The notes under the pieces: model-generated
Seen by the model: the letters and a program-made list of their open reading frames with translations, nothing else
Told to the model about the DNA's origin: nothing
The model's database searches: none
NCBI GenBank assembly: GCA_937927575.1
Contig: CALBEE010000009.1
Location: 1 to 60,358 of the forward strand
Length of the DNA: 60,358 nt
Source of the DNA: an uncultured Saprospiraceae bacterium
GTDB lineage: Bacteria; Bacteroidota; Bacteroidia; Chitinophagales; Saprospiraceae
Reading direction: 5' to 3'
In this document: piece by piece, positions 34,083 through 43,250 of the stretch
Position numbering within the stretch: the stretch's first letter is position 1
Layout of the letters: every line of letters begins with the position of its first letter
Program-made: the position numbers and the translations under genes

Positions 34083-34307
34083 CTACAATACTTCTTCTAT
34101 GAGGATCGTCTTGGCTTCATCTTCTCTAATCGCTACATAATGCTCATCTATCTTGAGATATCTTGCACCTCCGAGTGGTGCTGATCTCACGTATGTCACT
34201 TTAGATTGTGGAAGTAAGCCCAATGTCAGTAACTTACAGGTGTAGCTATCGGTTAGGATACTCTTTATTAAAGCTGATTGGCCTTCTTTGAGATCGTAGA
34301 CTGTCAT
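34083..34307 (-). CDS. feoA: FeoA-type SH3-like protein
   Basis: 74 residues, one SH3-like FeoA domain: YDLKEGQSALIKSI, then LLTLGLLPQSKVTYVRSAPLGGARYLKI and YVAIREDEAKTILIE. It assists FeoB function and is placed 3 bases upstream of feoB. A TAnnTTTG element and an imperfect palindrome precede it. Confidence 0.93.
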   Translation of the reverse strand: MTVYDLKEGQSALIKSILTDSYTCKLLTLGLLPQSKVTYVRSAPLGGARYLKIDEHYVAIREDEAKTILIEEVL

Positions 34308-34319
34308 TAACTATTTGGC

Positions 34320-34350
34320 TTATTTAGACTTAATGTAGATAACAAAGGTA
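34320..34350 (-). promoter_or_regulatory. feoAB promoter with candidate metal-regulator operator
   Basis: TACCTTTG at 34343-34350 (minus strand) fits the -7 element and lies 35 bases before the feoA ATG. Immediately downstream, at 34320-34342, is a 23-base imperfect palindrome with symmetric TTAT-TA...TTAA...TA-ATAA. This position suits a repressor of the DtxR or Fur type, but the regulator is not identified. Confidence 0.45.
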
Positions 34351-34443
34351 ATCGTAATTGGTTGATTCTGGATGTCGGTAGCACATTATCTTATCCAAAT
34401 CAGCTATAATAATCGAATAGTCATCAAATCTTAATAAAAGACA

Positions 34444-34477
34444 TAAAAAAAGGTCTCCAACTTGCGTTGAAAACCTT
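34444..34477 (-). terminator. Terminator following tRNA-Val
   Basis: On the minus strand a 12-base-pair stem (AAGGTTTTCAAC with GTTGGAGACCTT, including wobbles) encloses a GCAA loop and is followed by TTTTTTT, 4 bases after the tRNA end. Confidence 0.82.
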
Positions 34478-34481
34478 AATG

Positions 34482-34556
34482 TGGGCGATGAGAGACTCGA
34501 ACTCCCGACCCCCTGGGTGTAAACCAGGTGCTCTGAACCAACTGAGCTAATCGCCC
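34482..34556 (-). tRNA. tRNA-Val (anticodon UAC)
   Basis: 75 bases folding into a full cloverleaf on the minus strand. Acceptor stem GGGCGAT pairs with ATCGCCC, and the anticodon stem CCTGG/CCAGG encloses TTTACAC, giving anticodon UAC. The T arm contains GTTCGAGTC. CCA is not encoded; the discriminator base is A. A perfect promoter lies about 43 bases upstream, and a GCAA-loop terminator follows. Confidence 0.96.
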
Positions 34557-34598
34557 TCTATTTCGCCTAAGAATGCTGCCATCCTTTTTTAGCGACTG

Positions 34599-34628
34599 CA
34601 AATATAGAAGTAATTTCCTTGATAGCAA
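34599..34628 (-). promoter_or_regulatory. Promoter of tRNA-Val
   Basis: On the minus strand TTG at 34626-34628 and TATATTTG at 34599-34606 are separated by 19 bases, an exact fit to the Bacteroidota consensus. It points to tRNA-Val 43 bases further on. Confidence 0.72.
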
Positions 34629-34747
34629 GAAATCAATGTTGTTTTTTCAGATTTCTCACGACCAATAATTTTAATGACAAATCACAGATTAAGAAGCTAA
34701 GGCATACTACCTTCTAACGGCCTTGAGTAAATCTTATAAAATGATAT

Positions 34748-35431
34748 CTATCGATACACTTCACCTCGAATGCACCAAAACATAGCCATTTCTCGGCCAA
34801 TAAGTAAGGCAGAAGCAGATAATATCAACACATTCCTTAATAGGATGACTGGCTCTAGATATTCTAAGAAAAAAGAACTAACGATTACCAATTCTACAAA
34901 TAATATAGACACTGCAGAAAAGAGTAGAACAATCGCTGCCGCTTTGGAAAGATCATACCAAGATTTACCTCTCTTGCGTATACATAAGGCGAATAATCTT
35001 TTAGCCATTACGTGCTCTTTATCTATTTTGACCAAAGATTGTAATATTCGTATCGCCTCATCATATTTTCGAAGATTAAATAATGCCGCAGACTTTTTAA
35101 AAAGAAGTTCTTCAAAAATTTTATCTCCATTATGCACATAGACGTTATTCATAATCACCTGCTCAATCAATGGATCCGCACACTGTACGAATCTGTGATA
35201 ATTACCAATCTCGAAAAGGGCCTTACTAAAATCTAAATGAATGTCTAATCTTTGATCTTCATCCAAATATTTAAAAGATTCTTGATTACGATCAAAATAC
35301 CTAATCTTACCTCTATAATCTGTAGACGGAATTAGCTGATAGTCTAAATAAAGATTATATGAAGTCTGATTTTCCAATTGTGATCTAGACGATTTGTAAA
35401 TGATAAATAACAGGTCGGCTGGGACTTGCAT
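34748..35431 (-). CDS. TPR protein with two C-terminal membrane spans
   Basis: 227 residues. The N-terminal part has IRYFDRNQESFKYLDEDQRLDIHLDFSKALFEIGNYHRFVQCAD, a helical-repeat solenoid with a TPR pair near 115-150 (FNLRKYDEAIRILQSLVKIDKEHVMAKRLFAL). Two hydrophobic spans follow at about 162-184 and 190-212. The ATG at 35431 overlaps the cyclase gene by 47 bases; a TTG about 18 codons later is an alternative start. Function unknown; likely a membrane-bound scaffold. Confidence 0.72.
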   Translation of the reverse strand: MQVPADLLFIIYKSSRSQLENQTSYNLYLDYQLIPSTDYRGKIRYFDRNQESFKYLDEDQRLDIHLDFSKALFEIGNYHRFVQCADPLIEQVIMNNVYVHNGDKIFEELLFKKSAALFNLRKYDEAIRILQSLVKIDKEHVMAKRLFALCIRKRGKSWYDLSKAAAIVLLFSAVSILFVELVIVSSFFLEYLEPVILLRNVLILSASALLIGREMAMFWCIRGEVYR

Positions 35432-36140
35432 CCATTACCAAAGGTGCCACCTGCATCTCTAACAAATATAATCCATCTACATACATATTGTCAATATATA
35501 CAAGCTCTGTAATTGTCTTTTTGTCGTGTTCGATTTTTGGATAATTCCAATAGGCGTGATGTGCAGCTAACTTGCCTTCGTCTGACTCTCTATCTACTGA
35601 TGGCAAATCTATTAATAGATGTTGAATACCCTTGGCTACTATTAAGGACATACATGCCGAATCCATATAAGGAGGATTAGTCTCGCTGTAATCTATTTTT
35701 TTCGACTCTATCGCATTAGGTAGCGTACGTATGATCAATGCATCGTAAGATTCATCTCCTAACAATTCAGAAATTTGATCTGCTTGTATAACTAAATCTC
35801 CATTATCTACTTTTCGCGGAGTCACTGAAATAAGTTTGGCAATAAAATGAAATTTATCAAAACTCTCTTGCACTGAGTGTTGCACTTTAGCAATATGCCC
35901 TACACATTCGGTATGAGTACCATTACCGTGTGGATTAAGTTTTACATCGTAAAAATTGACCACACCACCCTCTACTGTAGAGCCTACAAAACCATGAGCC
36001 CTTACCGGCTCTGCTTCTACATTCGGCGCCCAAAAGCACTTCGGTAAATCATTACCTGGAACAAGAGGATATGAAATATCTATGGGCCTAGATAAATCCA
36101 CTTGATATTTCCTATCCTCATGTTCGATATATGCTTTCAT
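35385..36140 (-). CDS. Cyclase-family (kynurenine formamidase-like) metal hydrolase
   Basis: 251 residues, a full-length cyclase domain. DISYPLVPGND opens the fold, and LNPHGNGTHTECVGHI holds the HxGTHxE-type metal-binding core. SACMSLIVAKGIQHLLIDLPSVDRESDEG follows, with the final D-H pair and AHHAYW. Family members hydrolyse formamides or cyclic esters. There are no tryptophan-degradation neighbours, so kynurenine formamidase is only one option. It lies 1 base after yqeY and overlaps the TPR gene. Confidence 0.85.
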   Translation of the reverse strand: MKAYIEHEDRKYQVDLSRPIDISYPLVPGNDLPKCFWAPNVEAEPVRAHGFVGSTVEGGVVNFYDVKLNPHGNGTHTECVGHIAKVQHSVQESFDKFHFIAKLISVTPRKVDNGDLVIQADQISELLGDESYDALIIRTLPNAIESKKIDYSETNPPYMDSACMSLIVAKGIQHLLIDLPSVDRESDEGKLAAHHAYWNYPKIEHDKKTITELVYIDNMYVDGLYLLEMQVAPLVMDASPSRPVIYHLQIV

Positions 36141-36141
36141 G

Positions 36142-36588
36142 TTAAGAAAGTAATGCTTTTACTTTTGCAGATATAGTTTTGCCATCTGCTTTACCAGCTA
36201 ACTGACCAGAAGCCATTCCCATCACTTTACCCATGTCCTTCATAGATGTAGCTCCAACTTTTTGAATAAGATCACCAATGAAAGTTGTTAAGTCCTCATC
36301 CGACATTTGCTCAGGCAAGTATCTTGATAGCACTTCTATTTCTTCTCTTTCTTTTACAGCCAAATCTTCGCGACCTTGCTCTTCGTATATGGCCAAAGAA
36401 TCTTGTCTTTGCTTTACTTGCTTTTGTACTAATTTGATTTCACTTGCTTCATCCAATACAGTACCTGATCCATCTGTTTTTGTTAACGTGATCGCAGCCT
36501 TAAGTGCTCTTATACTTCTAAGAGCTGCTTGATCCTTTGATTTCATAGCCTCTTTGAGGTCTGTCATAATTCTATTCTCTAGACTCAT
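36142..36588 (-). CDS. GatB/YqeY-domain protein
   Basis: 148 residues, the stand-alone YqeY form: MTDLKEAMKSKDQAALRSIRALKAAI, then EIKLVQKQVKQRQDSLAIYEEQGREDLAVKEREEIEVLSRYLPEQMSDEDL, and the C-terminal GKVMGMASGQLAGKADGKTIS segment. It resembles the tail domain of GatB and is linked to tRNA-dependent amidation or tRNA binding without a proven role. Its ATG lies 17 bases inside the end of rsmA, implying coupling. Confidence 0.9.
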   Translation of the reverse strand: MSLENRIMTDLKEAMKSKDQAALRSIRALKAAITLTKTDGSGTVLDEASEIKLVQKQVKQRQDSLAIYEEQGREDLAVKEREEIEVLSRYLPEQMSDEDLTTFIGDLIQKVGATSMKDMGKVMGMASGQLAGKADGKTISAKVKALLS

Positions 36589-37372
36589 CTTCTTCTTTTT
36601 TTGTCTTTCTCTCTTCGATAAGACATGTTAATTCAATAAAATCATCAACTGACAAATGTTCTGGTCGCTTAGTAAATAATTCAGAATCTAATAAATCTCG
36701 ATCTTGAATGATCGATTTTAAAGTATTTCTAATCATCTTTCGTCGTTGACCAAAACTTGTCTTGACTACTGCTCTTAACAGTTTTTCACTACAAGGAAGT
36801 TCAAAATTTTCTTTCCTAGTCAATCTAATCACTGCTGAATTGACTTTCGGTGGCGGAGAAAATGAACCAGGGCTCACTTTCATAAACATTTCACCTTTAT
36901 AAAAAGCTTGAACTAATACACTCAATACTCCATAAGTTTTACTTCCGTGTGGAGCAATGACCCTATCAGCTACTTCTTTTTGAAACATGCCGATCATCTC
37001 AGGAATCAATTCTTTATGTCGCAACATCTTGAATAGTATCTGTGATGATATATTGTAGGGATAGTTACCCGTAAGATAAAATGGCTCTCCATCAAAAACC
37101 TTAGAAAGATTGAGCTTCATAAAATCAAGGAAGATGATCTTATCTTCGAGTATTGGGTAATGTCGTTTGAGATATGCCACCATATCTCTATCTGCTTCTA
37201 CCGCTCTAAAATTAATATCTTGCTTTAAAAAATACTTAGTTAGCACTCCTTTTCCAGGACCAATCTCAAGTACATTTTTAATTCCCTCTTTTCGATGTAG
37301 GCCATAAGCGATCTTTTCAGACGCGGGTTCATTGATGAGAAAATGCTGACCGTATGATTTTTTAGCTTTCAA
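36572..37372 (-). CDS. rsmA: 16S rRNA dimethyladenosine transferase RsmA (KsgA)
   Basis: 266 residues. N-terminal KSYGQHFLINEP, the SAM motif EIGPGKGVLT, an acidic motif AVEADRDM, and the target-base motif TGNYPYNISSQI (the common N-L-P-Y has Tyr in second position). A GSFSPPPKVNSAVI block and a C-terminal domain follow. It dimethylates two adjacent adenines near the 3' end of 16S rRNA. The start is TTG at 37370-37372 because no ATG precedes the KxKKSYGQHF block. Confidence 0.95.
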   Translation of the reverse strand: MKAKKSYGQHFLINEPASEKIAYGLHRKEGIKNVLEIGPGKGVLTKYFLKQDINFRAVEADRDMVAYLKRHYPILEDKIIFLDFMKLNLSKVFDGEPFYLTGNYPYNISSQILFKMLRHKELIPEMIGMFQKEVADRVIAPHGSKTYGVLSVLVQAFYKGEMFMKVSPGSFSPPPKVNSAVIRLTRKENFELPCSEKLLRAVVKTSFGQRRKMIRNTLKSIIQDRDLLDSELFTKRPEHLSVDDFIELTCLIEERKTKKEEDESRE

Positions 37373-37440
37373 TGAAATGCCTTTTAAAATTTAAACTTGA
37401 TAAACGTAAAGGTAACAACCTAAAACTGATAACTCAGTAT

Positions 37441-37476
37441 AAAACAAAAGTGCCACAGAAAAATTCCATGGCACTT
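37441..37476 (-). terminator. Terminator of the LysM lytic transglycosylase gene
   Basis: AAGTGCCA/TGGCACTT stem (8 bp) around a 13-base loop at 37448-37476, followed on the minus strand by TTGTTTT, between the gene's stop and rsmA. Confidence 0.75.
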
Positions 37477-37507
37477 ACCTATAATTCTTTTGTATAAATC
37501 GAAATAA

Positions 37508-38749
37508 TTATCCTTCTGTAATAATCTTTATAGCGTCTCCTACATCAGGAAGATTATGTGAAGTAAAGCTATTGATTTCCATCAATTTAGTCAGTTCCAT
37601 GTCGTGCTTTTTAGCAACGTCTAATAGGGACTCTTTTCTTCTTAAAGTATGATACATATATTTTTTGGTGCTTAATAAGTAAGCTTCACTATTCAGTGTT
37701 TCTATCGAACGACCTTTAGGTAAATTAGGAACATCGATATTTTCCTGATACATATCTAATGATGGTATGACCTCTACATAGATAGCATCTCTTATAGACG
37801 ATAGCATGCGCTTCTGCCCATTAATATGATTATATAGAATAAGTGGTTCTGGTGATTCAATTCCAGATAAAAAATCTGCCATCTTTTCTGACGGTAAAGT
37901 CAATTTATGCTCACTTCCTACCGGAATATAATCACGTATATAAGTTGGATTTAGCAATTGAATAGTCTCAAGATCTAATTGATATTTCTCGCTAAGATCC
38001 TTAAACTTAATTTTACTTAGTACTCTACTAGTAGACGTATTGAGTATACTTTGATCCGGCATAATAGGCGTAAGATCATGTGAATAGTAATAATTCATTA
38101 AGTAACTCATCGCAATAAACTTAGGGACATATCCTCTTGTCTCTCTAGGTAAGTACTTTGATACTTTATAAAAGTCCTTACTATTTGCTTTACGAATTGC
38201 TTTATTCATATTACCCGGACCACAATTGTATGCACCCATGGCTAATGCCCAATCGCCGTATTTATCAAAAAGATATTGTAAATAATCGAGAGCAGCATCA
38301 GTAGAAATCTCTGGATCTCTTCTTTCATCTATGGTACGATTTATCTTCATACCGTACATCCGGGCAGTCGGCTTCATAAATTGCCATAGTCCTGCTGCAC
38401 CCACACCTGATTTAGCGTGAGGTCTCAAACCTGATTCGATTACTGCCAGATATTTTAAATCATCAGGCATGCCTCGCTCACGAAGCTTAGATTCGATAAG
38501 AGGAAAATAGATAGATATACGACCTAATAGTACCTCACTAGCCGAACGCTGTGATATCGTATATTGCTTGATTTTCTTTTTCACTTCGGGTGTGTAGCGC
38601 AAGTCTATACTAGAAGACATGCTCTGTACACGTTGCTCTACCTCAGCATCGACAAACAAGTCTTTAGCATTAGCATGACTAGCTAAGGATAGGCATAGAC
38701 CTATCGCAAGCATTGCAACTTTTAAAGTGATACACTTAAGAGTGTTCAT
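37508..38749 (-). CDS. LysM lytic transglycosylase, MltD type
   Basis: 413 residues from the ATG at 38749; a TTG at 38770 is less likely. Signal peptide MNTLKCITLKVAMLAIGLCLSLASHANA. The SLT domain (about 80-230) has LKYLAVIESGLRPHAKSGVGAAGLWQFM, where the ES pair contains the catalytic glutamate, and AMGAYNCGPGNMNKAIRKA. A degenerate and then a C-terminal LysM repeat bind glycan. It cleaves peptidoglycan non-hydrolytically in the periplasm. The 5' leader is long and contains a hairpin. Confidence 0.92.
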   Translation of the reverse strand: MNTLKCITLKVAMLAIGLCLSLASHANAKDLFVDAEVEQRVQSMSSSIDLRYTPEVKKKIKQYTISQRSASEVLLGRISIYFPLIESKLRERGMPDDLKYLAVIESGLRPHAKSGVGAAGLWQFMKPTARMYGMKINRTIDERRDPEISTDAALDYLQYLFDKYGDWALAMGAYNCGPGNMNKAIRKANSKDFYKVSKYLPRETRGYVPKFIAMSYLMNYYYSHDLTPIMPDQSILNTSTSRVLSKIKFKDLSEKYQLDLETIQLLNPTYIRDYIPVGSEHKLTLPSEKMADFLSGIESPEPLILYNHINGQKRMLSSIRDAIYVEVIPSLDMYQENIDVPNLPKGRSIETLNSEAYLLSTKKYMYHTLRRKESLLDVAKKHDMELTKLMEINSFTSHNLPDVGDAIKIITEG

Positions 38750-39073
38750 GGTATTATATTTACGTTCCAAAATCAGTTACTTGGGAGTATATGCTACTAT
38801 GGGTAGTAGTAGCTTGATCTTGGTTATCTTCATGCTGTGTGGGCATGAAATGTAAAATCGGCCGCAAAAGTAACTAATAAATTGGTTTTACGACCATTCG
38901 TTATATTAAAAAATACAATAAAGTATAACTAATTGATTATCAATAATCGTGCCTAAGCATTAAATAGCGTTCAAAACACCACTCTTTTTAGTGATTATTA
39001 ATAACACAGCTATCAAACGTCAAATTATCCTGTATGTTTGGTAAGCAAATGTTAAAACACAGATTATACTCTA
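38750..39073. other. Divergent intergenic region, LysM gene and helical-repeat gene
   Basis: 324 AT-rich bases. A minus-strand -7 candidate TACTTTTG lies at 38865-38872, and a hairpin TTCATGC/GCATGAA at 38829-38849 would fall in the leader of the LysM gene. No open frame or known RNA was recognised. Confidence 0.4.
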
Positions 39074-39595
39074 ATGATGGGGGAAATAGAATCCATACTA
39101 GCTAACGGCCAATCTCGCAAAATGGCTAATACCATTGTCGATATTATAATACAAGATGAACAAAAAATAGAAGAGCTGATGCAATGCTTCTTTAGTGAAC
39201 ATATGCGAACCTGTCAATATGCAGCATGGCCAGTGGGTATCTTAGCTGAAAAACATCCTACTCTATTATTGCCATACTTACCGCGGATGGTATGTAATAT
39301 GGACAACGCCCAACATGATGCGGTGATCAGGAATACATTAAGGACATTCCAATTTATGGAGATACCCGAAGAGCTCCAATCAGAAGTGTATGATAAGTGT
39401 CTAGAGTATCTGAGCAATCCTAAATATCCTATAGCATTCACAGCTTTTGGTATGACCGTTTGTACCAATATCGCCATGCAATATCCAGAACTTAAAGAAG
39501 AGGTCATCGCCGCAATTGATTATCGCTTACCTAATGGTTCGTCTGGCGTGCGAGCTCGAGGGATAAGACAGAAAAAGAGAATGATGCAATCCTAA
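39074..39595 (+). CDS. Alpha-helical repeat protein of unknown function
   Basis: 173 residues, no signal peptide or span. The pattern is of HEAT-like helix pairs: QYAAWPVGILAEKHPTLLLPYLPRM, then NTLRTFQFMEIPEELQSEVYDKCLEYL, then SNPKYPIAFTAFGMTVCTNIAMQYPELKEEVIAAI, with a basic C-terminus. It may bind protein or nucleic acid. It stands alone between the divergent LysM gene and the convergent skp gene. I do not recognise a named family. Confidence 0.75.
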   Translation: MMGEIESILANGQSRKMANTIVDIIIQDEQKIEELMQCFFSEHMRTCQYAAWPVGILAEKHPTLLLPYLPRMVCNMDNAQHDAVIRNTLRTFQFMEIPEELQSEVYDKCLEYLSNPKYPIAFTAFGMTVCTNIAMQYPELKEEVIAAIDYRLPNGSSGVRARGIRQKKRMMQS

Positions 39596-39635
39596 AATAA
39601 AAACAGGCTTCCAACCATGAAGTGAAAGCCTGTTC
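39594..39635 (-). terminator. Terminator of the bamA-skp operon
   Basis: AACAGGCTT/AAGCCTGTT 9-bp stem at 39603-39635, followed on the minus strand by TTTTTATTTTA. It lies between convergent genes, but the T tract favours the skp side. Confidence 0.78.
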
Positions 39636-39658
39636 TATAAAATTTATCTTGAGTATTA

Positions 39659-40171
39659 TTACATACCGAGTTTTGCTTTTACCTGCAACATAATGTCATC
39701 ACTCTCAGCAGCATGCACTAATACGCCGCTTCCAGATTCGAATATCATCGTATATCCACCTTCTTTTCCAACCTGCTCAATCGCTAGTTTTACTTTATCA
39801 ATAATAGGCTTATATAAAGTCTCTCTTTTGGCAACCATCATTTTTTGTACTTCTACCTCATAGGCTTGGATTTCTTGCTGTTCTTTACCTAATTCGCCCT
39901 CCATTTGCTGCATTTGTATTTTATTGAGCTCTCCTTGGTTCGCTTTTTCTGCATACGCTAAATACTTCGCCTCAAAAGCCTGAACCATATCCTGTCCCTT
40001 CTTCATGAGCCCTTCTTGGTAAGTCTGGATTTCTGTATCTGCATTCTTCATTTCAGGTAACTCTACCATAAGAAGTTGAGAATTAATGTGCGCAAACTTC
40101 TGAGCTGAAACGCTTACAACTGAAGCTACCGTCAGCAATGCAATGAATGTGTAGTTTAATATTGATTTCAT
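39659..40171 (-). CDS. skp: OmpH/Skp-family periplasmic chaperone
   Basis: 170 residues. Signal peptide ending near SVSAQ, then FAHINSQLLMVELPEMKNAD and a long coiled coil from about 45 to 120 with charged heptads (the tentacles of Skp), and the closing YTMIFESGSGVLVHA strand block. Skp binds unfolded outer-membrane proteins in the periplasm and hands them to BamA, which is the gene upstream at 40262 (90 bases). Confidence 0.9.
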   Translation of the reverse strand: MKSILNYTFIALLTVASVVSVSAQKFAHINSQLLMVELPEMKNADTEIQTYQEGLMKKGQDMVQAFEAKYLAYAEKANQGELNKIQMQQMEGELGKEQQEIQAYEVEVQKMMVAKRETLYKPIIDKVKLAIEQVGKEGGYTMIFESGSGVLVHAAESDDIMLQVKAKLGM

Positions 40172-40261
40172 GTGTGTTGTTTATTATGTATAGTAGTATA
40201 ACCTACCGTGGTACCAATTACTTTCTTATTTATATCTGATTAATAAAGCTTTAACTATTAT

Positions 40262-42940
40262 CTATTCTGGTTCAAATCCTAGGATAATACTGAACTTACC
40301 ATACTGCCCAGCTCCAGCATTACTACCCAACTCTTTGTCGAAACCCCATCCATAATCAAATCCAAGAAGACCAAACATTGGAAGGAATATACGCGCACCA
40401 AAACCGGCAGATCTTCTCATATCAAAAGGATTAAAGTCTTCAAATGAGCCCCAACTATTACCCCCTTGTAAGAATGAGAGGAAGTATATAGATGAATTAG
40501 GGTTTAGAGATAGTGGATATCTAAGCTCCATAGTAAACTTGTCATATACTGTTGCACCACCTTGTTGGTTTTGAATGAGATCAGTTGTTTCATATCCTCT
40601 TAAGGCTATGATATCTCTACCTGTAATACCTGCAGCTTGATTACTTAATCCATCACCTCCCAATTCAAATCTTTCGAAAGGAGAGTATCCAATGTCAGAA
40701 TTATATCTACCTAAGATTCCAAGTTTGGCTTTAGCTGCGATTACAAATTTGCCATATATATTAAAATACCACTCAGAATCAAATGTCCATTTATGATATT
40801 CTAGCCATTCAAACTTTCTTGCATTCTCTACACTTTGTATCTCTGAAGCAATCTCCGCTTCCGTTGGTGGTATCGCTCCTCCAAACTCTTCTGTTAAATC
40901 TCTAACAACATCCTCTCTTTCCGCGTCCGTTAGCTGATAATAATCATCTCCTCTAAAGAGTGAATAGGGTGGCGTAAATTGTAATGACAGAGATACTCTT
41001 GATCCTCTTCTTGGATACAAAGGATCACTCACAGAACTACGAGTAATAGTTTGTCTTATACTAAAGTTGTTAAAACCACCTTCTTTGATCGCTACATTTT
41101 GACCGTTTTCTTGAATGAAAAAGCCTCCTCTTTCATACTCATCTAAGCTAATACGCTCTAGATTTATCGTCGTATTAGACACAAAGAAATCATCAGGCCA
41201 TTTTAATTGAGTACCTAATCCAATGAATCCTCTTGTAATTTTCAATGATCCACTACCTAAAGTGGTATAGTCAAATGCTGAGTGAACTAATCCTACTGTA
41301 AAACTATTTGGCTTTTTACCTCCTAGCCATGGTTCCGTTAGTGAGAAATTATAAGACTTGAAAAATCTACTATTGGACTGTGCTCTCAATGATAGTTTCT
41401 GTCCATCTCCTTGTGGTAGCGGACTCCATGAGCTTCTATTTCTAATATTACCTAATGAGAAGTTATTAAAGGTAACTCCTAATGTTCCAATAAGACCATT
41501 AAATCCACCATATCCAGCTGAAAGTTCAAGCTGATCTGCAGGTCTTTCTTCAACGGTATAAGCAATATCTACTGTACCTCTAGCCTGATTTACTGGAGTC
41601 TGTATATCGAGACTTTCAGGATTAAAATATCCCAATCCAATGATCTGTCTTTGAGATCTTATAATATCTGTTCTACTAAACTTCTGACCTGGCTTAGTTC
41701 TTAACTCTCTTCTAATTACATGCTCATTCGTCCTATCATTTCCAGCGATAGTAACTTTATCAATGGTGAATTGCGGACCTTCAAAGATTCTCATTTCGAT
41801 ATCGATAGAGTCATTATCAATGGCTACTTCTACTGGTCTGACATCAAATCCAAGATATCCATCATCTAAAAACAAAGAAGAGATATCACGACCATCTTGA
41901 CTAAATCTTAACCTATTCTCAAGTAATTCTGGATTATAAACATCACCTTTTTCTATTCCTAATACTCTAGAAAGCTGATCGTCAGTATATAGTGAATTAC
42001 CTTTCCATGAGATATCTCTGAAAAAGTATCTATTGCCTTCATTAATGGTTAGTTCAATCATAATATCGCCACTATATTGACGATACACTGTATCACTTAA
42101 TATTTTGGCATCACGATAGCCTTGCTTGTTATAGTAAGTAATTATGTCCTTCTTATCTTGCTCATAACCTGAAGGAATATATTTGGTTTTTCTAAACCAA
42201 GTACCTTTCCGCTTCGTATTATGCATTTTCTTTCTGAGCTTTCTATCAGAAACTCCTACATTACCCCATATCAGAATATCTTGGACCTTAACCCGTTCTT
42301 TGGTATCTATTTCAAACTCTAGTCGAACCGTATTCTTTTTTACATTATCGGCAACTTCTTTTAAAGATACTTCTGTATCAAGTTTACCTTTTTCCATGTA
42401 ATGCTCCTTGATTTTAGAAATTACAAGGCTTTTCTGATCTTCGGTGACGATTCCACCCTTACTCATGACAGCATTCACAATATCATTTAGATCATCGTGG
42501 TGTGACTTCTTTACACCTTGGTAAGAATACCTTGAAAGTACTGGACGCTCTTTCAGTATCATTTGAAGAAATACAACATCATCTTCAAATCTCTCCGCTA
42601 TTATCTGTACATCTTCAAACAATCTCAGTTTCCAAAGCGATTTAATAGCTTTAGGTATAATGGTGCCTGGAATTTGAATTTTATCTCCTTCACGGAATCC
42701 CGCTAAAGATTTGATCGCATTACGATCTCTGTTACTGGCTCCAATTATATTAATCCCACCGATCTCGAACGTACCTGTATTAGATTCGTCCATCAAAGGG
42801 AGATCTTGCTGCGAGTAATCGATAACAGGCATGCTATCCTTTACGGCTGCTGTCGAATCTTGCTGCGCACTTATAGTTATACTTAGGGCTGCAAAGCAAG
42901 TGGTCAAAAGAAAGGTGTAATAATATCTGAGATTATGCAT
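40262..42940 (-). CDS. bamA: Outer-membrane protein assembly factor BamA
   Basis: 892 residues from the ATG at 42940; a TTG at 42964 is less likely. The N-terminus has a signal (YYTFLLTTCFAALSITISAQ). Five POTRA domains, about 60-450, include the typical GNxxxTDDQLxRVLGIEKGDVYNPELL and GNDRTNEHVIRRELRTKPGQKF. The barrel holds SLTEPWLGGKKP, the RGF-like IALRGYETTDLIQ (loop 6) and a terminal aromatic strand. It inserts beta-barrel proteins with Skp and SurA help. Confidence 0.95.
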   Translation of the reverse strand: MHNLRYYYTFLLTTCFAALSITISAQQDSTAAVKDSMPVIDYSQQDLPLMDESNTGTFEIGGINIIGASNRDRNAIKSLAGFREGDKIQIPGTIIPKAIKSLWKLRLFEDVQIIAERFEDDVVFLQMILKERPVLSRYSYQGVKKSHHDDLNDIVNAVMSKGGIVTEDQKSLVISKIKEHYMEKGKLDTEVSLKEVADNVKKNTVRLEFEIDTKERVKVQDILIWGNVGVSDRKLRKKMHNTKRKGTWFRKTKYIPSGYEQDKKDIITYYNKQGYRDAKILSDTVYRQYSGDIMIELTINEGNRYFFRDISWKGNSLYTDDQLSRVLGIEKGDVYNPELLENRLRFSQDGRDISSLFLDDGYLGFDVRPVEVAIDNDSIDIEMRIFEGPQFTIDKVTIAGNDRTNEHVIRRELRTKPGQKFSRTDIIRSQRQIIGLGYFNPESLDIQTPVNQARGTVDIAYTVEERPADQLELSAGYGGFNGLIGTLGVTFNNFSLGNIRNRSSWSPLPQGDGQKLSLRAQSNSRFFKSYNFSLTEPWLGGKKPNSFTVGLVHSAFDYTTLGSGSLKITRGFIGLGTQLKWPDDFFVSNTTINLERISLDEYERGGFFIQENGQNVAIKEGGFNNFSIRQTITRSSVSDPLYPRRGSRVSLSLQFTPPYSLFRGDDYYQLTDAEREDVVRDLTEEFGGAIPPTEAEIASEIQSVENARKFEWLEYHKWTFDSEWYFNIYGKFVIAAKAKLGILGRYNSDIGYSPFERFELGGDGLSNQAAGITGRDIIALRGYETTDLIQNQQGGATVYDKFTMELRYPLSLNPNSSIYFLSFLQGGNSWGSFEDFNPFDMRRSAGFGARIFLPMFGLLGFDYGWGFDKELGSNAGAGQYGKFSIILGFEPE

Positions 42941-43185
42941 ATGTCTGTCGAAAATTGGGTGCAATATTAACTATTGTATTACGTAACTACATTGGATTCG
43001 CTGCCTTTTTAACCTGATTTTAGGATATTATGAGCAAAAAGTGCCAATTATGCGCAAATCAATTGATTTACAACGCTTTGGACAATCCATTTAGGACTTA
43101 ACGCAGGTCAATTTCATGCTATGATACCATTAGCTCACTATATATGACATATGTTACGAGGAAAACAATTAACCCGTTTTTCAAA

Positions 43186-43219
43186 TTGCACCAATATGTA
43201 TCGAGAAGTTTTACCTTTG
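43186..43219 (+). promoter_or_regulatory. Candidate promoter of mvaD
   Basis: TTG at 43186-43188 and TACCTTTG at 43212-43219, separated by 23 bases (long but tolerated), with the mvaD ATG 31 bases further on. Confidence 0.5.
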
Positions 43220-43250
43220 ATGTATTACAAATCAATCTATTTAGAATCCT

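Noticed and set aside
34770-35141. 123-codon plus-strand frame antisense to the TPR membrane protein
   Set aside because: The minus-strand TPR protein has clear repeats and spans; the antisense frame has none.
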